Positions 35,289 to 44,791 are shown, counted from the stretch's first letter. The stretch is DNA of 64,000 nucleotides from Rhodanobacter sp. FW104-R8 (GCF_001617365.1 NZ_LVJR01000020.1:1-64000); one strand, 5' to 3'. Notes: generated by a model not told the origin, from the letters alone. Numbers and translations are program-made.

Positions 35289-36680
35289 TCAGGCCAGCGC
35301 GGTCACCGGCGCATGGCGGCGCCAGCGCTGCCTCCACGCGCTGCGCCAGAAGCGGGTGAACAGCATCGCGGCCGCCACCGACAGCCCGGCGATCAGGCCG
35401 ACCCACATCCCGCGCGCGCCCATGCCATGGTGGAACGCCAGCCACCAGCCCACCGGCATGCCGACCATCCAGTACGCGAACAGGGTGATCGCCATCGGCA
35501 CGCGGGTGTCCTTGAGGCCGCGCAGCGCGCCGTTGGCGGCGACCTGGATGCCGTCGGAGAACTGGAACAGCCCGGCCAGCATGATCAGCTGCGCGGCCAG
35601 CGCGATCACCTTCGGCTCGTGCGTGTACAGCGAGGCGATGAAGTGCGGCAGGCCCAGCATCAGGCCGGCCGAGAACAGCTGGGTGACCAGGGTCAGGCCG
35701 ATCCCGCAGAAACCGGCGTAGCGCACGCCGCGCTCGTCGCCGCGGCCCACCGCGTTGCCCACGCGCACGGTGATCGCCATCGCCAGGCCGAGCGGGATCA
35801 TGAAGAACAGCGAGGCGATGTTGATCGCCACCTGGTGGCTGGCGATCACGTCCTCGCCCAGCGTGGCGATGATCAGCGCGGTGGCCACGAACAGCCCGGC
35901 CTCGGCCAGCAGGGTCACCGCCATCGGCAGGCCGATATGCACCAGCTGGCCGATCCGGCCCAGGTCCGGCCACTGGAAACGATCGAACAGGCCCAGCCCG
36001 CGATAGTTGCGCCGCAAGACCACGTAGACGCCGAACGCCAGCAGCTCCAGCCACAGCACGATCGCGGTGGCCATGCCGCAGCCGTGCGCGCCCTGCGGCG
36101 GAATGCCCAGCTTGCCTAACATCAGCACGTAGCCCAGTGGCACCAGCAGCACCAGACCGCCCAGGCTGAAGTACATCGACGGCCGGGTCAGCGACAGCCC
36201 TTCGGACAGGCCGCGCAGCGCGAAGTAGCAGGTCAGCGCCGGGGCGCCCCAGCTGATCGCCAGCAGGAAGCGCTGCACGTCGTGGCGAAGGCTCGCCGTC
36301 ACCCCGATCAGCTCGATCAGCGGCCCCGCGTGGCGCACCGCGAACCACAGCAGCGCGCCCATGCCCAGCGCCAGCCACAACGCCTGGTGGAACACCGCGC
36401 CGACCTCGCCGCGGCGCCCGGCGCCGTCGAGCTGGGCCACCGACGGCGGCACCGCCATCATCATGCCGATGCCGCAGACGATCGCCAGCGACCAGATGCT
36501 GGCGCCCACCGCCACCGCGCCCAGTACGTGCGCGCTGACGTGCCCGGCCAGCACCGCGTCGATCACGTTGCTGCCGACCGCGGCCAGCTGGGCACAGATC
36601 AACGGCAGCGCGAGACGCACGGTGGCGCGCACCTCGTGCAGCAGATGGGCGCGCTCGGGATGGAAGGGTTTCATCGGCAC
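35289..36680 (-). CDS. MATE family multidrug/Na+ antiporter
   Basis: This 463-residue, 12-helix NorM-like exporter carries the two-fold MATE repeat. The N-half opens with RLALPLICAQLAAVGSNVIDAVLAG, and the second half contains the MAVTLLAEAGLFVATALII counterpart. Such pumps export cationic drugs in exchange for Na+ or H+. The GTG at 36680 is preferred, being six bases from a GGAG site; an ATG six bases later is also possible. It is divergent from the DUF3667 gene. Confidence 0.9.
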   Translation of the reverse strand: MPMKPFHPERAHLLHEVRATVRLALPLICAQLAAVGSNVIDAVLAGHVSAHVLGAVAVGASIWSLAIVCGIGMMMAVPPSVAQLDGAGRRGEVGAVFHQALWLALGMGALLWFAVRHAGPLIELIGVTASLRHDVQRFLLAISWGAPALTCYFALRGLSEGLSLTRPSMYFSLGGLVLLVPLGYVLMLGKLGIPPQGAHGCGMATAIVLWLELLAFGVYVVLRRNYRGLGLFDRFQWPDLGRIGQLVHIGLPMAVTLLAEAGLFVATALIIATLGEDVIASHQVAINIASLFFMIPLGLAMAITVRVGNAVGRGDERGVRYAGFCGIGLTLVTQLFSAGLMLGLPHFIASLYTHEPKVIALAAQLIMLAGLFQFSDGIQVAANGALRGLKDTRVPMAITLFAYWMVGMPVGWWLAFHHGMGARGMWVGLIAGLSVAAAMLFTRFWRSAWRQRWRRHAPVTALA

Positions 36681-36780
36681 AGCAGACTCCAGGGCCGGTC
36701 ATTCTACCTGAGCCATAGGTCACGCCCGGCCGGCCGCCGCGCTGTGCGAAGATCTTCCGCTGTCGCGAACGGGAACCTCG

Positions 36781-37977
36781 ATGAAGCAGCTGATCAGCTA
36801 CGAAGGCTTGCGTTGCGCCAACTGCGGCGCCGCGATGCAGGGCGAGTTCTGCCACGAGTGCGGGCAGTCGATCCACAGCGTGCTGAAGCCGATGCACCAC
36901 ATGGTCGAGGAAACCGTCGAGACGGTGCTGCACATCGACGGCCGCATCGTGCACACGCTGCCGCCGCTGCTGCTGAAACCTGGCTTCCTCACCCTGGAAT
37001 ACTTCGCCGGCCGGCGGGTGCGCTACATCGCGCCGTTCCGGCTGATGTTCGTGCTGTGCCTGCTGTCGTTCTTCGTGTTCCACTTGGCGATCGACCAGGT
37101 CGCCGGCAAGATGCCTGCGAACGGCCGCCCCCTGCTGAGCGTGGACAGCCGGGCGATCGAGACCGCCGCCAGCCCGGCCGGGGTGCGTGAGGCCTTGCAG
37201 AAGGAACTGGATGACCTGCAGAGCGCCCGGGCGACCGGCATGCTGCCGCCGAACCTGCTGGAACAGGCCGATGTCGCCGAACGCGACCTGCGCCGGAAGG
37301 CCGACCGCCGGCTGGCCGAACTCGGTGCGGCGCCGGTCCCGACCGCCGCCGTGGCGGCGAAGCCGCCGGAAGCCGCGAAAACCGCCGCCGCTCCACCTGG
37401 CGATGCCACGCGCCGGGCGATCCGGCGGGAATCGTCGCCGGTCCGCATCGGCTGGCTTCCCGACGCCGCCAACGCGCGCCTGACCGAGCTGGGCCACCAC
37501 CTCCAGGACAACTTGCAAACCTTCAGGCATGGCGATACCGCGGCCAGCGCCGAGGCGAAGCAGCGGATGATCAACGGCGTCTTCGGCACGCTGCCGCCGA
37601 CCATGTTCGTGCTGATCCCGGTATTCGCGGTCCTGCTCAAGCTGTTCTACGTGTTCCGCCGGCGGCTGTACATGGAACACCTGATCGTGGCCCTGCACAG
37701 CCATGCGTTCATGTTCCTCAGCCTGCTGCTGGTCACCCTCGCCGGCATGCTCTCGACTTGGCTGCAGCCGCATGCGGCCTGGGCCGGTAACGTGCTGGGC
37801 TGGCTGCAGGCCGCGCTGATCCTGTGGATTCCGGTCTACCTGCTGCTCACGCAGAAACGGGTCTACCGCCAGGGCTGGCCGATGACCCTGCTGAAATTCT
37901 GGTGCATCGGCTGGTGCTATTTCTGGCTGCTGGCATTCGCGCTGATGGTGGCCTTGCTGCTCGGCGCGGCCCACTGA
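36781..37977 (+). CDS. DUF3667 zinc-ribbon membrane protein
   Basis: This 398-residue protein begins with a zinc ribbon (CANCG at residues 12-16 and CHECGQ at 25-30). The DUF3667 hallmark region follows (VLHIDGRIVHTLPPLLLKPGFLT, YFAGRRVRYIAPFRL), then about five transmembrane helices. A cytosolic charged insert at about 110-245 separates the first helix from a C-terminal bundle. The family is common in Xanthomonadales and Bacteroidota and has no assigned role. Confidence 0.8.
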   Translation: MKQLISYEGLRCANCGAAMQGEFCHECGQSIHSVLKPMHHMVEETVETVLHIDGRIVHTLPPLLLKPGFLTLEYFAGRRVRYIAPFRLMFVLCLLSFFVFHLAIDQVAGKMPANGRPLLSVDSRAIETAASPAGVREALQKELDDLQSARATGMLPPNLLEQADVAERDLRRKADRRLAELGAAPVPTAAVAAKPPEAAKTAAAPPGDATRRAIRRESSPVRIGWLPDAANARLTELGHHLQDNLQTFRHGDTAASAEAKQRMINGVFGTLPPTMFVLIPVFAVLLKLFYVFRRRLYMEHLIVALHSHAFMFLSLLLVTLAGMLSTWLQPHAAWAGNVLGWLQAALILWIPVYLLLTQKRVYRQGWPMTLLKFWCIGWCYFWLLAFALMVALLLGAAH

Positions 37978-38374
37978 GGCCACTTCCGGGCCACGAAGCC
38001 GGGGTTTTGCACAGCGTCATGGACCTGTCAAGGCGACCGGGGGTGGTTTGTCAATTGTGTGAACTGCAACCGAACAAAATTTTCAAGCCATTGAGAAAGA
38101 TAGATATTTTTATCTGACCAAAACCTCGTCAGACTGTCGAAAAAGGCGCTGCGGCGCGCTTTGAGGCTCCCCCTCCCCGCTGCATCCACAGACTTATCCA
38201 CAGCTACTGTGGATAAGCGCAAAAACTTCCCGGGGATAGCCACTTAGCCCCAATTCCTCGATAACCGGGCAGCAAGTTCGCGCAACTCCAGCAGGCACGC
38301 CACGCTTGCCGTCACCAGCTTCGCCACGGGCCCGGCGACGGCCGCAGCTACACTGTGCCGCCACGAGGTAGTCC
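37978..38374. other. Intergenic region before priA with AT-rich tract and DnaA boxes
   Basis: This 397-base non-coding space has an AT-rich tract at about 38040-38125, then the DnaA-box palindrome listed separately, and finally the priA leader with a possible -10 TACACT (38349-38354) and a GAGG ribosome-binding site. No coding segment with normal codon use is seen in it. Confidence 0.7.
38193..38217. promoter_or_regulatory. Palindromic pair of perfect DnaA boxes
   Basis: TTATCCACA (38194-38202) and its inverse TGTGGATAA (38208-38216) are both exact matches to the strict DnaA box. They form an 11-base perfect inverted repeat with centre CTA. A weaker box, GCATCCACA, lies at 38182-38190. An AT-rich tract lies 70-150 bases to the left. 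The pair sits about 160 bases upstream of priA, which encodes the replication-restart helicase. Confidence 0.75.
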
Positions 38375-40549
38375 ATGCCCGCCGTCCTTCGCGTCGCCCT
38401 GCCGGTTCCCCTGCCCAGCCTGTTCGATTACCTGCCGCCCGCGGCGGGCGAGGCCCGCGTGGGCAGCCGGCTTCAGGTGCCGTTCGGGCGGCACCGACTG
38501 GTCGGCGTGGTGGTGGCGATCGAGGCCGAGGCGGCGGTCGGCGGCGGCCGCCTGAAGCAGGCGCTGCGGCTGCTCGACGACGACGCGCTGCTCGACGCCG
38601 AACTCATGCAGACGCTGGCCTGGGCCGCCGACTACTGGCTCGGCGCGCCGGGCGAGGCCTACGCCAATGCCTTGCCGCTGGCCCTGCGCGAGGCGAAGCC
38701 GCTGCCGCCGATCGGCGACGAATACTGGTCGCTCACCGGCGCCGGCCGCAGCGCCCACGATGCCGGCAGCCGCCGCGGCGGCAGCCGGGCGCTGCTGGCC
38801 CTGCTCGGCGGCGGTGCGCTGAGCGCGCAGGAGCTGGGCGAACGCCAGAGCGGCTGGCGCGAGGCGGCGCGCCGGCTGGCCGCGGCCGGCCTGCTCGAAC
38901 GCAGCGAACGGCCGCCGCCCGATCGCCCGGCGCCGCCATCGCTGGCACCGCAACTCAGCGACGAACAGCAACAGGCGGTCGCCGCCGTAAGCGCCAGCCT
39001 CGGCCGCTACCAGCCGTTCCTGCTCGACGGCGTCACCGGCAGCGGCAAGACCGAGGTCTACCTGGCGCTGATCGAGCAGGTGCTGGCGCAGGGCAAGCAG
39101 GCGCTGCTGCTGGTGCCGGAGATCGGCCTGGCGCCACAGACCGAGCGGCGCCTGCGCGAGCGGCTCGGGGTGAACGTCGAGGTACTGCACTCGAACCTTT
39201 CCGAAGGCGACCGCGCGCGCGCCTGGCTGCGCGCCCGCGCCGGCGGCGCGCGGGTGATCCTGGGCACCCGCTCGGCGGTGTTCACGCCGCTGCCGCAGGC
39301 CGGGCTGATCATCGTGGACGAGGAGCACGACGGCGCCTACAAGCAGCAGGAAGGCTTCCGCTACCACGCCCGCGACCTCGCCCTGGTGCGCGCCCGCACG
39401 CTGGGCGTGCCGGTGCTGCTGGGCTCGGGCACGCCCTCGCTGGAATCGCTGGCCAACGTCGACGCCGGCCGCTACCGCAGCCTGCACCTGCGCGCCCGGC
39501 CCGGCGCGGTGCGGCCGCCGCAGGTGCAGATCATCGACATGCGCGCGCAGCGGCTGGAGCACGGCATGTCGCCGGCGCTGCTGGCGGCGGTGGCGGAGAC
39601 GGTGGCGCGCGGCGAGCAGGCGCTGGTATTCCGCAACCGCCGCGGCTACGCGCCGGTGCTGCTGTGCCACGCCTGCGGCTGGCACGCCGGCTGCCCGCGC
39701 TGCGAACATCCACTGACCCTGCATGCCGCCCGGCGCCAGCTGATCTGCCATCACTGCGATTATCGCCAGCGCGTGCCGGCCGCCTGCCCCGCGTGCGGCG
39801 CAGGCGACCTCAAGCCGCAGGGCCAGGGCACCGAGCGGCTGGAGGAGGCGCTGGTCGCGCAGTTCCCGCAGGTGCCGGTGCTGCGGGTGGACCGCGAGAC
39901 CACCCGCCGCCGCGACGCGTTCGAGCAGCTGCTGGCCATGCTCGAGGACGACCGGCCGGCGATCCTGGTCGGCACCCAGATGCTGGCCAAGGGCCACGAC
40001 CTGCCCAACCTCACCCTGGTCGCGATCGTGGGCGTGGACGAGGGCCTGCACAGCATCGACTTCCGCGCCGGCGAACGGCTGGCGCAGCTGGTGGTGCAGG
40101 TAGCCGGCCGCGCCGGCCGCGCGCGCAAGCCCGGCCGCGTGCTGCTGCAGACGCACCAGCCGGAACATCCGCTGCTGCGCAGCCTGCTGGCGCAGGGTTA
40201 CGCCGCCGCTGCGCGCGAGCTGCTGGCCGAACGCCGGCTGATCCAGCTGCCGCCGTACAGCCACCAGGTACTGCTGCGCGCCGAGGCGCCGCAGCGCGAG
40301 CAGGTCGAGGCGTTCCTCGCCGCGGCGCATGCCGCGCTGCCGATCAACGATCAGTTGCAGGTCGCCGGGCCGATGCCCGCGCCGATGCCGCTGCGCGCGG
40401 GCCGCCATCGCGGCCAGCTGCTGCTGGAGGCCGCCAGCCGGCAGCTGCTGCACGCGATGCTGCGACCGTGGCAACTGGCGCTGACCGCACTGCCCCCGGC
40501 ACGCAAGGTGCGCTGGTCGCTGGACGTCGACCCGATCGACCTGTATTGA
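38375..40549 (+). CDS. priA: Primosomal replication-restart helicase PriA
   Basis: This 724-residue superfamily 2 helicase has an N-terminal 3'-DNA-binding domain (about 1-100, LPVPLPSLFDYLPP), Walker A GVTGSGKTE (about 219), and Walker B DEEH (about 315). An eight-cysteine zinc-binding insertion lies at about 430-478 (CHACGW, CPRC, CHHC, CPACG). Conserved helicase C-terminal motifs follow, such as LVGTQMLAKGHDLPNL and QVAGRAGR. It restarts stalled forks by loading DnaB. A GAGG site supports the ATG. Confidence 0.96.
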   Translation: MPAVLRVALPVPLPSLFDYLPPAAGEARVGSRLQVPFGRHRLVGVVVAIEAEAAVGGGRLKQALRLLDDDALLDAELMQTLAWAADYWLGAPGEAYANALPLALREAKPLPPIGDEYWSLTGAGRSAHDAGSRRGGSRALLALLGGGALSAQELGERQSGWREAARRLAAAGLLERSERPPPDRPAPPSLAPQLSDEQQQAVAAVSASLGRYQPFLLDGVTGSGKTEVYLALIEQVLAQGKQALLLVPEIGLAPQTERRLRERLGVNVEVLHSNLSEGDRARAWLRARAGGARVILGTRSAVFTPLPQAGLIIVDEEHDGAYKQQEGFRYHARDLALVRARTLGVPVLLGSGTPSLESLANVDAGRYRSLHLRARPGAVRPPQVQIIDMRAQRLEHGMSPALLAAVAETVARGEQALVFRNRRGYAPVLLCHACGWHAGCPRCEHPLTLHAARRQLICHHCDYRQRVPAACPACGAGDLKPQGQGTERLEEALVAQFPQVPVLRVDRETTRRRDAFEQLLAMLEDDRPAILVGTQMLAKGHDLPNLTLVAIVGVDEGLHSIDFRAGERLAQLVVQVAGRAGRARKPGRVLLQTHQPEHPLLRSLLAQGYAAAARELLAERRLIQLPPYSHQVLLRAEAPQREQVEAFLAAAHAALPINDQLQVAGPMPAPMPLRAGRHRGQLLLEAASRQLLHAMLRPWQLALTALPPARKVRWSLDVDPIDLY

Positions 40550-40570
40550 ACGCTCCGCGTCGAACCGGGC

Positions 40571-41329
40571 TCATCCCGCGCCGGGCTTCAGCGAGCCCGG
40601 CTTCACCAGCCAGCGCACCGCCAGCATGCCCAGCTCGTAGAGCAGGCACATCGGCACCGCCAGCATGATCATCGAGGTGATGTCCGGCGGGGTGATGAAG
40701 GCGGCGATCGCAAACGCGCCCACGATGGCGTAGCGCCGGCTGCTGCGTAGCTTGTCCAGGTCGACGACGCCCACCGCAGCGAGGATCACCACCGCCACCG
40801 GCACCTCGAAGCACAGGCCGAAGGCGAAGAACATCAGCATCACGAAGTCGAGGTAGTGGGTGATGTCGGTCATCATCTCCACCCCCTGCGGCGTGATCGC
40901 GGTGAGGAAGCGGAACGCCGCCGGCAGCACCAGGAAATAGGCGAACGCGCAGCCCAGGTAGAACAGCACCAGTGCCGCAGCGAGCAGCGGCCGGGCCAGG
41001 CGCTTCTCGTGCTTGTACAGGCCCGGGCTGACGAAGGCCCACAGCTGGTACAGGATCATCGGCATGCTGATGAACAGCGCCGCGTAGAACGCCAGCTTCA
41101 GCGGCGTGACGAACGGGCTGGCCACCTCGGTGGCGATCAGGTGCGCGCCCTCGGGCAGCCGCGCCACCAGCGGCGCGGCCAGTTCCGCGTACAGGCGGTT
41201 GGCGAACGGCACCAGCGCCAGCAGCACCGCCAGCACGGTGGCGCTGGCCTTGAGCAGCCGCGAACGCAGTTCCAGCAGGTGCGAGAACAGCCCCTGCTGC
41301 AGGTCGACCTCGGGCTCAGGCGTGGCCAT
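40571..41329 (-). CDS. tatC: Twin-arginine translocase subunit TatC
   Basis: This 252-residue, six-helix inner-membrane receptor for twin-arginine signal peptides has the family start HLLELRSRLLK, the conserved cytosolic Glu region, and PPDITSMIMLAVPMCLLYE near the end. It works with TatA and TatB to export folded proteins. Its ATG overlaps the end of tatB by 14 bases. It converges with priA. Confidence 0.96.
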   Translation of the reverse strand: MATPEPEVDLQQGLFSHLLELRSRLLKASATVLAVLLALVPFANRLYAELAAPLVARLPEGAHLIATEVASPFVTPLKLAFYAALFISMPMILYQLWAFVSPGLYKHEKRLARPLLAAALVLFYLGCAFAYFLVLPAAFRFLTAITPQGVEMMTDITHYLDFVMLMFFAFGLCFEVPVAVVILAAVGVVDLDKLRSSRRYAIVGAFAIAAFITPPDITSMIMLAVPMCLLYELGMLAVRWLVKPGSLKPGAG

Positions 41330-41768
41330 GCGGCGGCTCCCTGGCGGCCGTCGCGGCGGTGCCCGCGAACAGGTCGCCGGTGGCAGGGTCCGGTGCGCCT
41401 TCCGGCAGGTTTTCCGCCGTGGCTTCCGCTCCGAGGGCAGGGCCGGCTGCCGCCGCGTTCGCCGCGCCGGTCACGGCTTCATGGTCAGGCGCCACGACGA
41501 CGTGCTGCACGTCGCGCACCTTCTGCACGGCGGCGTCCAGTTCCGCCTGCGCCGCTTCCGCCTTCGCGGCGGCCTCGCGCGCGGCGCGCTTGATTTCCTC
41601 GACCTGCAATTCGCGCTCCACCTCGGCGCGCACGTCGTCCCAGCCGCTGCGCATGCGCCGCAGCAGCGCGCCGGCCGTGCGCGCGGCGCCCGGCAGTTTC
41701 TCCGGGCCGAGCACGATCAGCGCGATCAGCGCGAGCAGCACCAGCTTGCCGAAGCTGATCTCGATCAT
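41316..41768 (-). CDS. tatB: Twin-arginine translocase subunit TatB
   Basis: This 150-residue protein has an N-terminal membrane helix (GKLVLLALIALIVLGPEKLP, with the conserved Glu and Gly-Pro) and an amphipathic helix (about 25-45). A long Ala/Glu-rich cytosolic tail follows and is of low complexity and variable in the family. It forms the substrate-receptor complex with TatC. It is preceded by tatA with a 27-base gap. Confidence 0.93.
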   Translation of the reverse strand: MIEISFGKLVLLALIALIVLGPEKLPGAARTAGALLRRMRSGWDDVRAEVERELQVEEIKRAAREAAAKAEAAQAELDAAVQKVRDVQHVVVAPDHEAVTGAANAAAAGPALGAEATAENLPEGAPDPATGDLFAGTAATAAREPPHGHA

Positions 41769-41795
41769 CGCCGCGAACCCGCCCGTCGCCGCGGC

Positions 41796-42038
41796 TTACT
41801 TCGCGTCGCTGGAGTCGCGCTGGCCTTGCGTCGCCTTGTCGGCGGAGGCGGCCGGCGGCGGATCGGCGCGCAGGCGCTCGGCCTCTTCCTTGCGCTTGGC
41901 CTCGTCCTCGTCGCCGTTGAGGCCTTTCTTGAAATCCCGCATGGCGTTGCCGAGATCGGAGCCGATGTTGCGCAGCTTGCCGGTACCGAAGATCACCACC
42001 ACCACGACCAGCAGGATTATCAGATGCCAGATGCTCAT
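41796..42038 (-). CDS. tatA: Twin-arginine translocase subunit TatA
   Basis: This 80-residue pore-forming subunit has a single N-terminal helix, the [10 protein letters not shown] hinge and an amphipathic helix ([12 protein letters not shown]), followed by a charged, Ala/Asp-rich tail. It is the first gene of a tatABC operon read on the minus strand, 61 bases downstream of the SYLF-domain gene. Confidence 0.95.
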   Translation of the reverse strand: MSIWHLIILLVVVVVIFGTGKLRNIGSDLGNAMRDFKKGLNGDEDEAKRKEEAERLRADPPPAASADKATQGQRDSSDAK

Positions 42039-42099
42039 GTCTTACCTCGAAAACGGACCGGACCGGAAATTCCTTCGCGCGGCGCGCCGGTCTTCCGTA

Positions 42100-42789
42100 T
42101 CAGCGCGAAGTGTACTCCTCAAGCCGGTCGCGGAAATCCACCACCGGCGTCGGCACGTTGCTGACGCCGCCTTCGAAGATGCGCCGCGGCGTGATGCCGG
42201 CGCCGTAGATCGCGGCGTTCGCGTCGTAGTCGATGCGCAGCGCCGAGCCGTCCAGCGCCACGCCGGCGAACAGGCCGCGGCTGCGCGAGTACGAGTAGAT
42301 CTCGGCCTTCATCTGCGCGTCGGTGGATGCCGTGGCGGTGCGCCCGACCGGGCCGGCCGCGGCGGACGCGTCGGCGCCCAGGGTGAACTTGCCGTTGACG
42401 ATCGAATCCACGCCGCGCTGGGTGCGGAACACCAGGATCACGTCGGTCGAGGACACGCCGACCTGGAAGCCCACGCTGCCGCCGGTCATGGTGATGAAGC
42501 TGGGGTTGGACCAGGTGCCATCCGGACCCTTCACCGAGATCAGCCCCTCGCCGCGGCGGCCGCCGAAGATGAAGCCGGCCTTGATCATGTCAGGGATCAC
42601 CGCGATCGCCCTGGCGTTTTGCAGCAGGTCCTGCGGGATCGACTTGTCCGGCGCCTGCATGATGTCGTTGAGCACGCGCACGGCGTTGCTGGCGCGCACC
42701 AGCGGCGGATCCTCGGCGTGCACGGCCATGGCCGGCAGCAACAGGGCCAGTCCGGCCAGCAGCAGGCGTTGCAACGATGTCTTCAACAT
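42100..42789 (-). CDS. SYLF-domain (YSC84-like) exported protein
   Basis: This 229-residue protein has a signal peptide (about 1-25, AVHAED) and a SYLF/YSC84 domain (about 50-200). Recognisable blocks are PQDLLQNARAIAVIPDMIKAGFIFGGRRGEG, FQVGVSSTDVILVF, and the TDAQMKAEIYSYSRSRGLFAGVAL block. Eukaryotic SYLF proteins bind phosphoinositides; the bacterial periplasmic members are unassigned, with lipid binding the usual guess. It lies upstream of tatABC on the same strand and may share the transcript. Confidence 0.88.
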   Translation of the reverse strand: MLKTSLQRLLLAGLALLLPAMAVHAEDPPLVRASNAVRVLNDIMQAPDKSIPQDLLQNARAIAVIPDMIKAGFIFGGRRGEGLISVKGPDGTWSNPSFITMTGGSVGFQVGVSSTDVILVFRTQRGVDSIVNGKFTLGADASAAAGPVGRTATASTDAQMKAEIYSYSRSRGLFAGVALDGSALRIDYDANAAIYGAGITPRRIFEGGVSNVPTPVVDFRDRLEEYTSR

Positions 42790-42884
42790 GGGGCAGCTCC
42801 ACGCTCGGGTTCGGGGGAAGGCGCGGCGCCACGCGGTACGCCGGGCTTGTGGCAGACTGCGCGGTTCCAGCGGCCACGACTGTC

Positions 42885-43943
42885 ATGATGCCACGCAGCA
42901 ACCACTATACCGGCGTTGCCGAGGATTCCGACGCGCCGGTCGTTCAGTCCGTTCAGGCTGGCGTGCTGCTGGTCAACCTGGGCACGCCGACCGCGCCGAC
43001 CGCCAGCGCGGTGCGGCCGTACCTGGCCGAATTCCTGGGCGACCCGCGGGTGATCGACTACCCGCGCTGGCTATGGTGGCTGATCCTGCATGGGGTGATC
43101 CTGCGCGTGCGGCCGCGGCGCTCGGCGCACGCCTACGCGCGGATCTGGGACGACCGCGGCTCGCCGCTGCGCTACGGCAGCGAGGCGCTGGCCGCCGGCC
43201 TGCAGGCCGAACTGGACCGGCAACGGCCCGGCACGCTGCGGGTGGCGCTGGCGATGCGCTACGGCGAGCCGTCGGTGGCGCATGCCATCGGACGGCTGCA
43301 GCGCGAGGGCGTGCGCCGGCTGCTGGTGCTGCCGCTGTATCCGCAGTACTCGGCCACTTCCACCGGCTCGGTGATCGACGCGGTGGCGGACGCCTTCAAG
43401 CGGCTGCGCTGGCCGCCGGAGCTGCGCATCGTCAACGACTACCACGACGACCCCGGCCACATCGAGGCGCTGGCCGCCGGCATCGAGCGCTGGTGGGCGG
43501 CGAACGGCCGCGGCGAGAAGTTGCTGCTGTCGTTCCACGGCATCCCCGAGCGCTACGTGCGGCTCGGCGATCCGTACGCGGAGCAATGCCGACGCACCGC
43601 GCAGCTGCTGCGCGAACGGCTGCAACTGGGCGAAGACGGATTGATCGTCAGCTTCCAGTCGCGGGTGGGCCGCGAGCGCTGGCTGCAGCCGTACACCGAC
43701 GCCACCGTGCGCCGGTTGGCCGCCGACGGCGTGCGCAAACTCGACGTGGCCTGCCCCGGCTTCGCGGTGGATTGCCTGGAGACGCTGGAGGAGATCGCGA
43801 TGCAGAACCGCGACTTCTTCACCGCCGCCGGCGGCGAGGCGCTGCGCTACATCCCCGCCCTCAACGACAGCGCCGGGCAGGTGGCCAGCCTCGCCGCACT
43901 GGTGCGCCGGCAGCTGGGCGGCTGGCCGGAAGCCGCCGCGTGA
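42885..43943 (+). CDS. hemH: Ferrochelatase
   Basis: This 352-residue enzyme inserts Fe2+ into protoporphyrin IX, the last step of haem synthesis. Blocks seen are VLLVNLGTPTAP, YPQYSATSTGS, the catalytic SFHGIPERY, FQSRVGRE-W, CPGFAVDCLETLEE and the closing YIPALND. The start is one of two adjacent ATGs (42885 or 42888), as upstream in-frame sequence is unconserved; no strong ribosome-binding site is seen. Its stop overlaps the GTG of the alpha/beta hydrolase. Confidence 0.96.
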   Translation: MMPRSNHYTGVAEDSDAPVVQSVQAGVLLVNLGTPTAPTASAVRPYLAEFLGDPRVIDYPRWLWWLILHGVILRVRPRRSAHAYARIWDDRGSPLRYGSEALAAGLQAELDRQRPGTLRVALAMRYGEPSVAHAIGRLQREGVRRLLVLPLYPQYSATSTGSVIDAVADAFKRLRWPPELRIVNDYHDDPGHIEALAAGIERWWAANGRGEKLLLSFHGIPERYVRLGDPYAEQCRRTAQLLRERLQLGEDGLIVSFQSRVGRERWLQPYTDATVRRLAADGVRKLDVACPGFAVDCLETLEEIAMQNRDFFTAAGGEALRYIPALNDSAGQVASLAALVRRQLGGWPEAAA

Positions 43944-44791
43944 CGACTCCCGCCGAGCGCCGCATCGCGCTGCCGCACCTGTCATTGGCCGCGCAGGTGT
44001 GGGGCGACGACACGCGCCCGCCGCTGCTGGCGCTGCACGGCTGGCTCGACAACGCCGGCAGCTTCGCGCATCTGGCGCCGCGGCTGGCCGCACGCTGGCG
44101 GGTGATCGCGCTGGACCTGCCCGGCCACGGCCACTCCGGCCATCTCGCCACTGGCGCCAGCTACCACTACGTCGACCATGTGCAGGCCGTGCTGGCCGCC
44201 GCCGACGCACTGCGGCTGGATCGCTACGCCCTGCTCGGCCACTCGCTGGGCGCGGGCATCGCCGCCCTGGTCGCCGCGGCGCGGCCCGAGCGGATCGAAC
44301 GCCTGCTGCTGATCGAAGGCCTCGGCCCGCTCGGCGACGACGGCTCGCACACCCTGCAGCGCTTCCGCGACGCACTGGCCCCGCGCGGCGACAACGGCAA
44401 GCCGTTGCGGGTGTTCCGCGACGTCGATCTGGCGATCAGCGCGCGCAGCCTTGCCAGCGGCCTCTCCGCCGCGCTGGCGCGACTGATCGTCGAACGCGGC
44501 CTGGTCGCAACCGACGGCGGCTGGCGCTGGCGCAGTGACCCGCGGCTGACCCGCCCCAGCGCCGCGCGCCTGGCCGAAACGCAGGTGCGCGCGCTGCTGC
44601 GCGGCATCGCCGCGCCCACCGCCCTGCTGCTGGCGCGACCGGCCACCTCCTACCTGCCCAGCGCGCCGATGCAGGCGCGTGCCGAGTGCGTGGCGAACAT
44701 CACGGTCAGCCATCTCGACGGCGGCCACCACCTGCACCTGGAACACCCACAGGCCGTCGCCGACTGGATCGGCCGATCACGAAACCCGTAG
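43940..44791 (+). CDS. Alpha/beta hydrolase coupled to ferrochelatase
   Basis: This 283-residue alpha/beta-hydrolase has the oxyanion region LHGWLDNAGSF, the nucleophile elbow GHSLGAG, an acidic residue in the LLARPATSY-to-HLDGGHHLHLEHP region, and the catalytic His in GGHHLHLE. It resembles serine-hydrolase-like and MenH-type esterases; the substrate is unknown. The GTG start overlaps the hemH stop by four bases (GTGA), showing translational coupling. Its TAG stop is supplied by the GTAG head of the REP palindrome that follows. Confidence 0.85.
   Translation: MTTPAERRIALPHLSLAAQVWGDDTRPPLLALHGWLDNAGSFAHLAPRLAARWRVIALDLPGHGHSGHLATGASYHYVDHVQAVLAAADALRLDRYALLGHSLGAGIAALVAAARPERIERLLLIEGLGPLGDDGSHTLQRFRDALAPRGDNGKPLRVFRDVDLAISARSLASGLSAALARLIVERGLVATDGGWRWRSDPRLTRPSAARLAETQVRALLRGIAAPTALLLARPATSYLPSAPMQARAECVANITVSHLDGGHHLHLEHPQAVADWIGRSRNP

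Noticed and set aside
33355-37983. A 1542-codon minus-strand open frame across sppA and the MATE gene
   Set aside because: It is a shadow in another frame; the real genes in that span have clear families and starts.
38040-38217. Chromosomal replication origin
   Set aside because: DnaA boxes and AT-rich DNA are present, but only two perfect boxes are seen, none of the usual origin-linked genes are nearby, and no clear strand switch is centred here. Reported as a regulatory or titration candidate instead.
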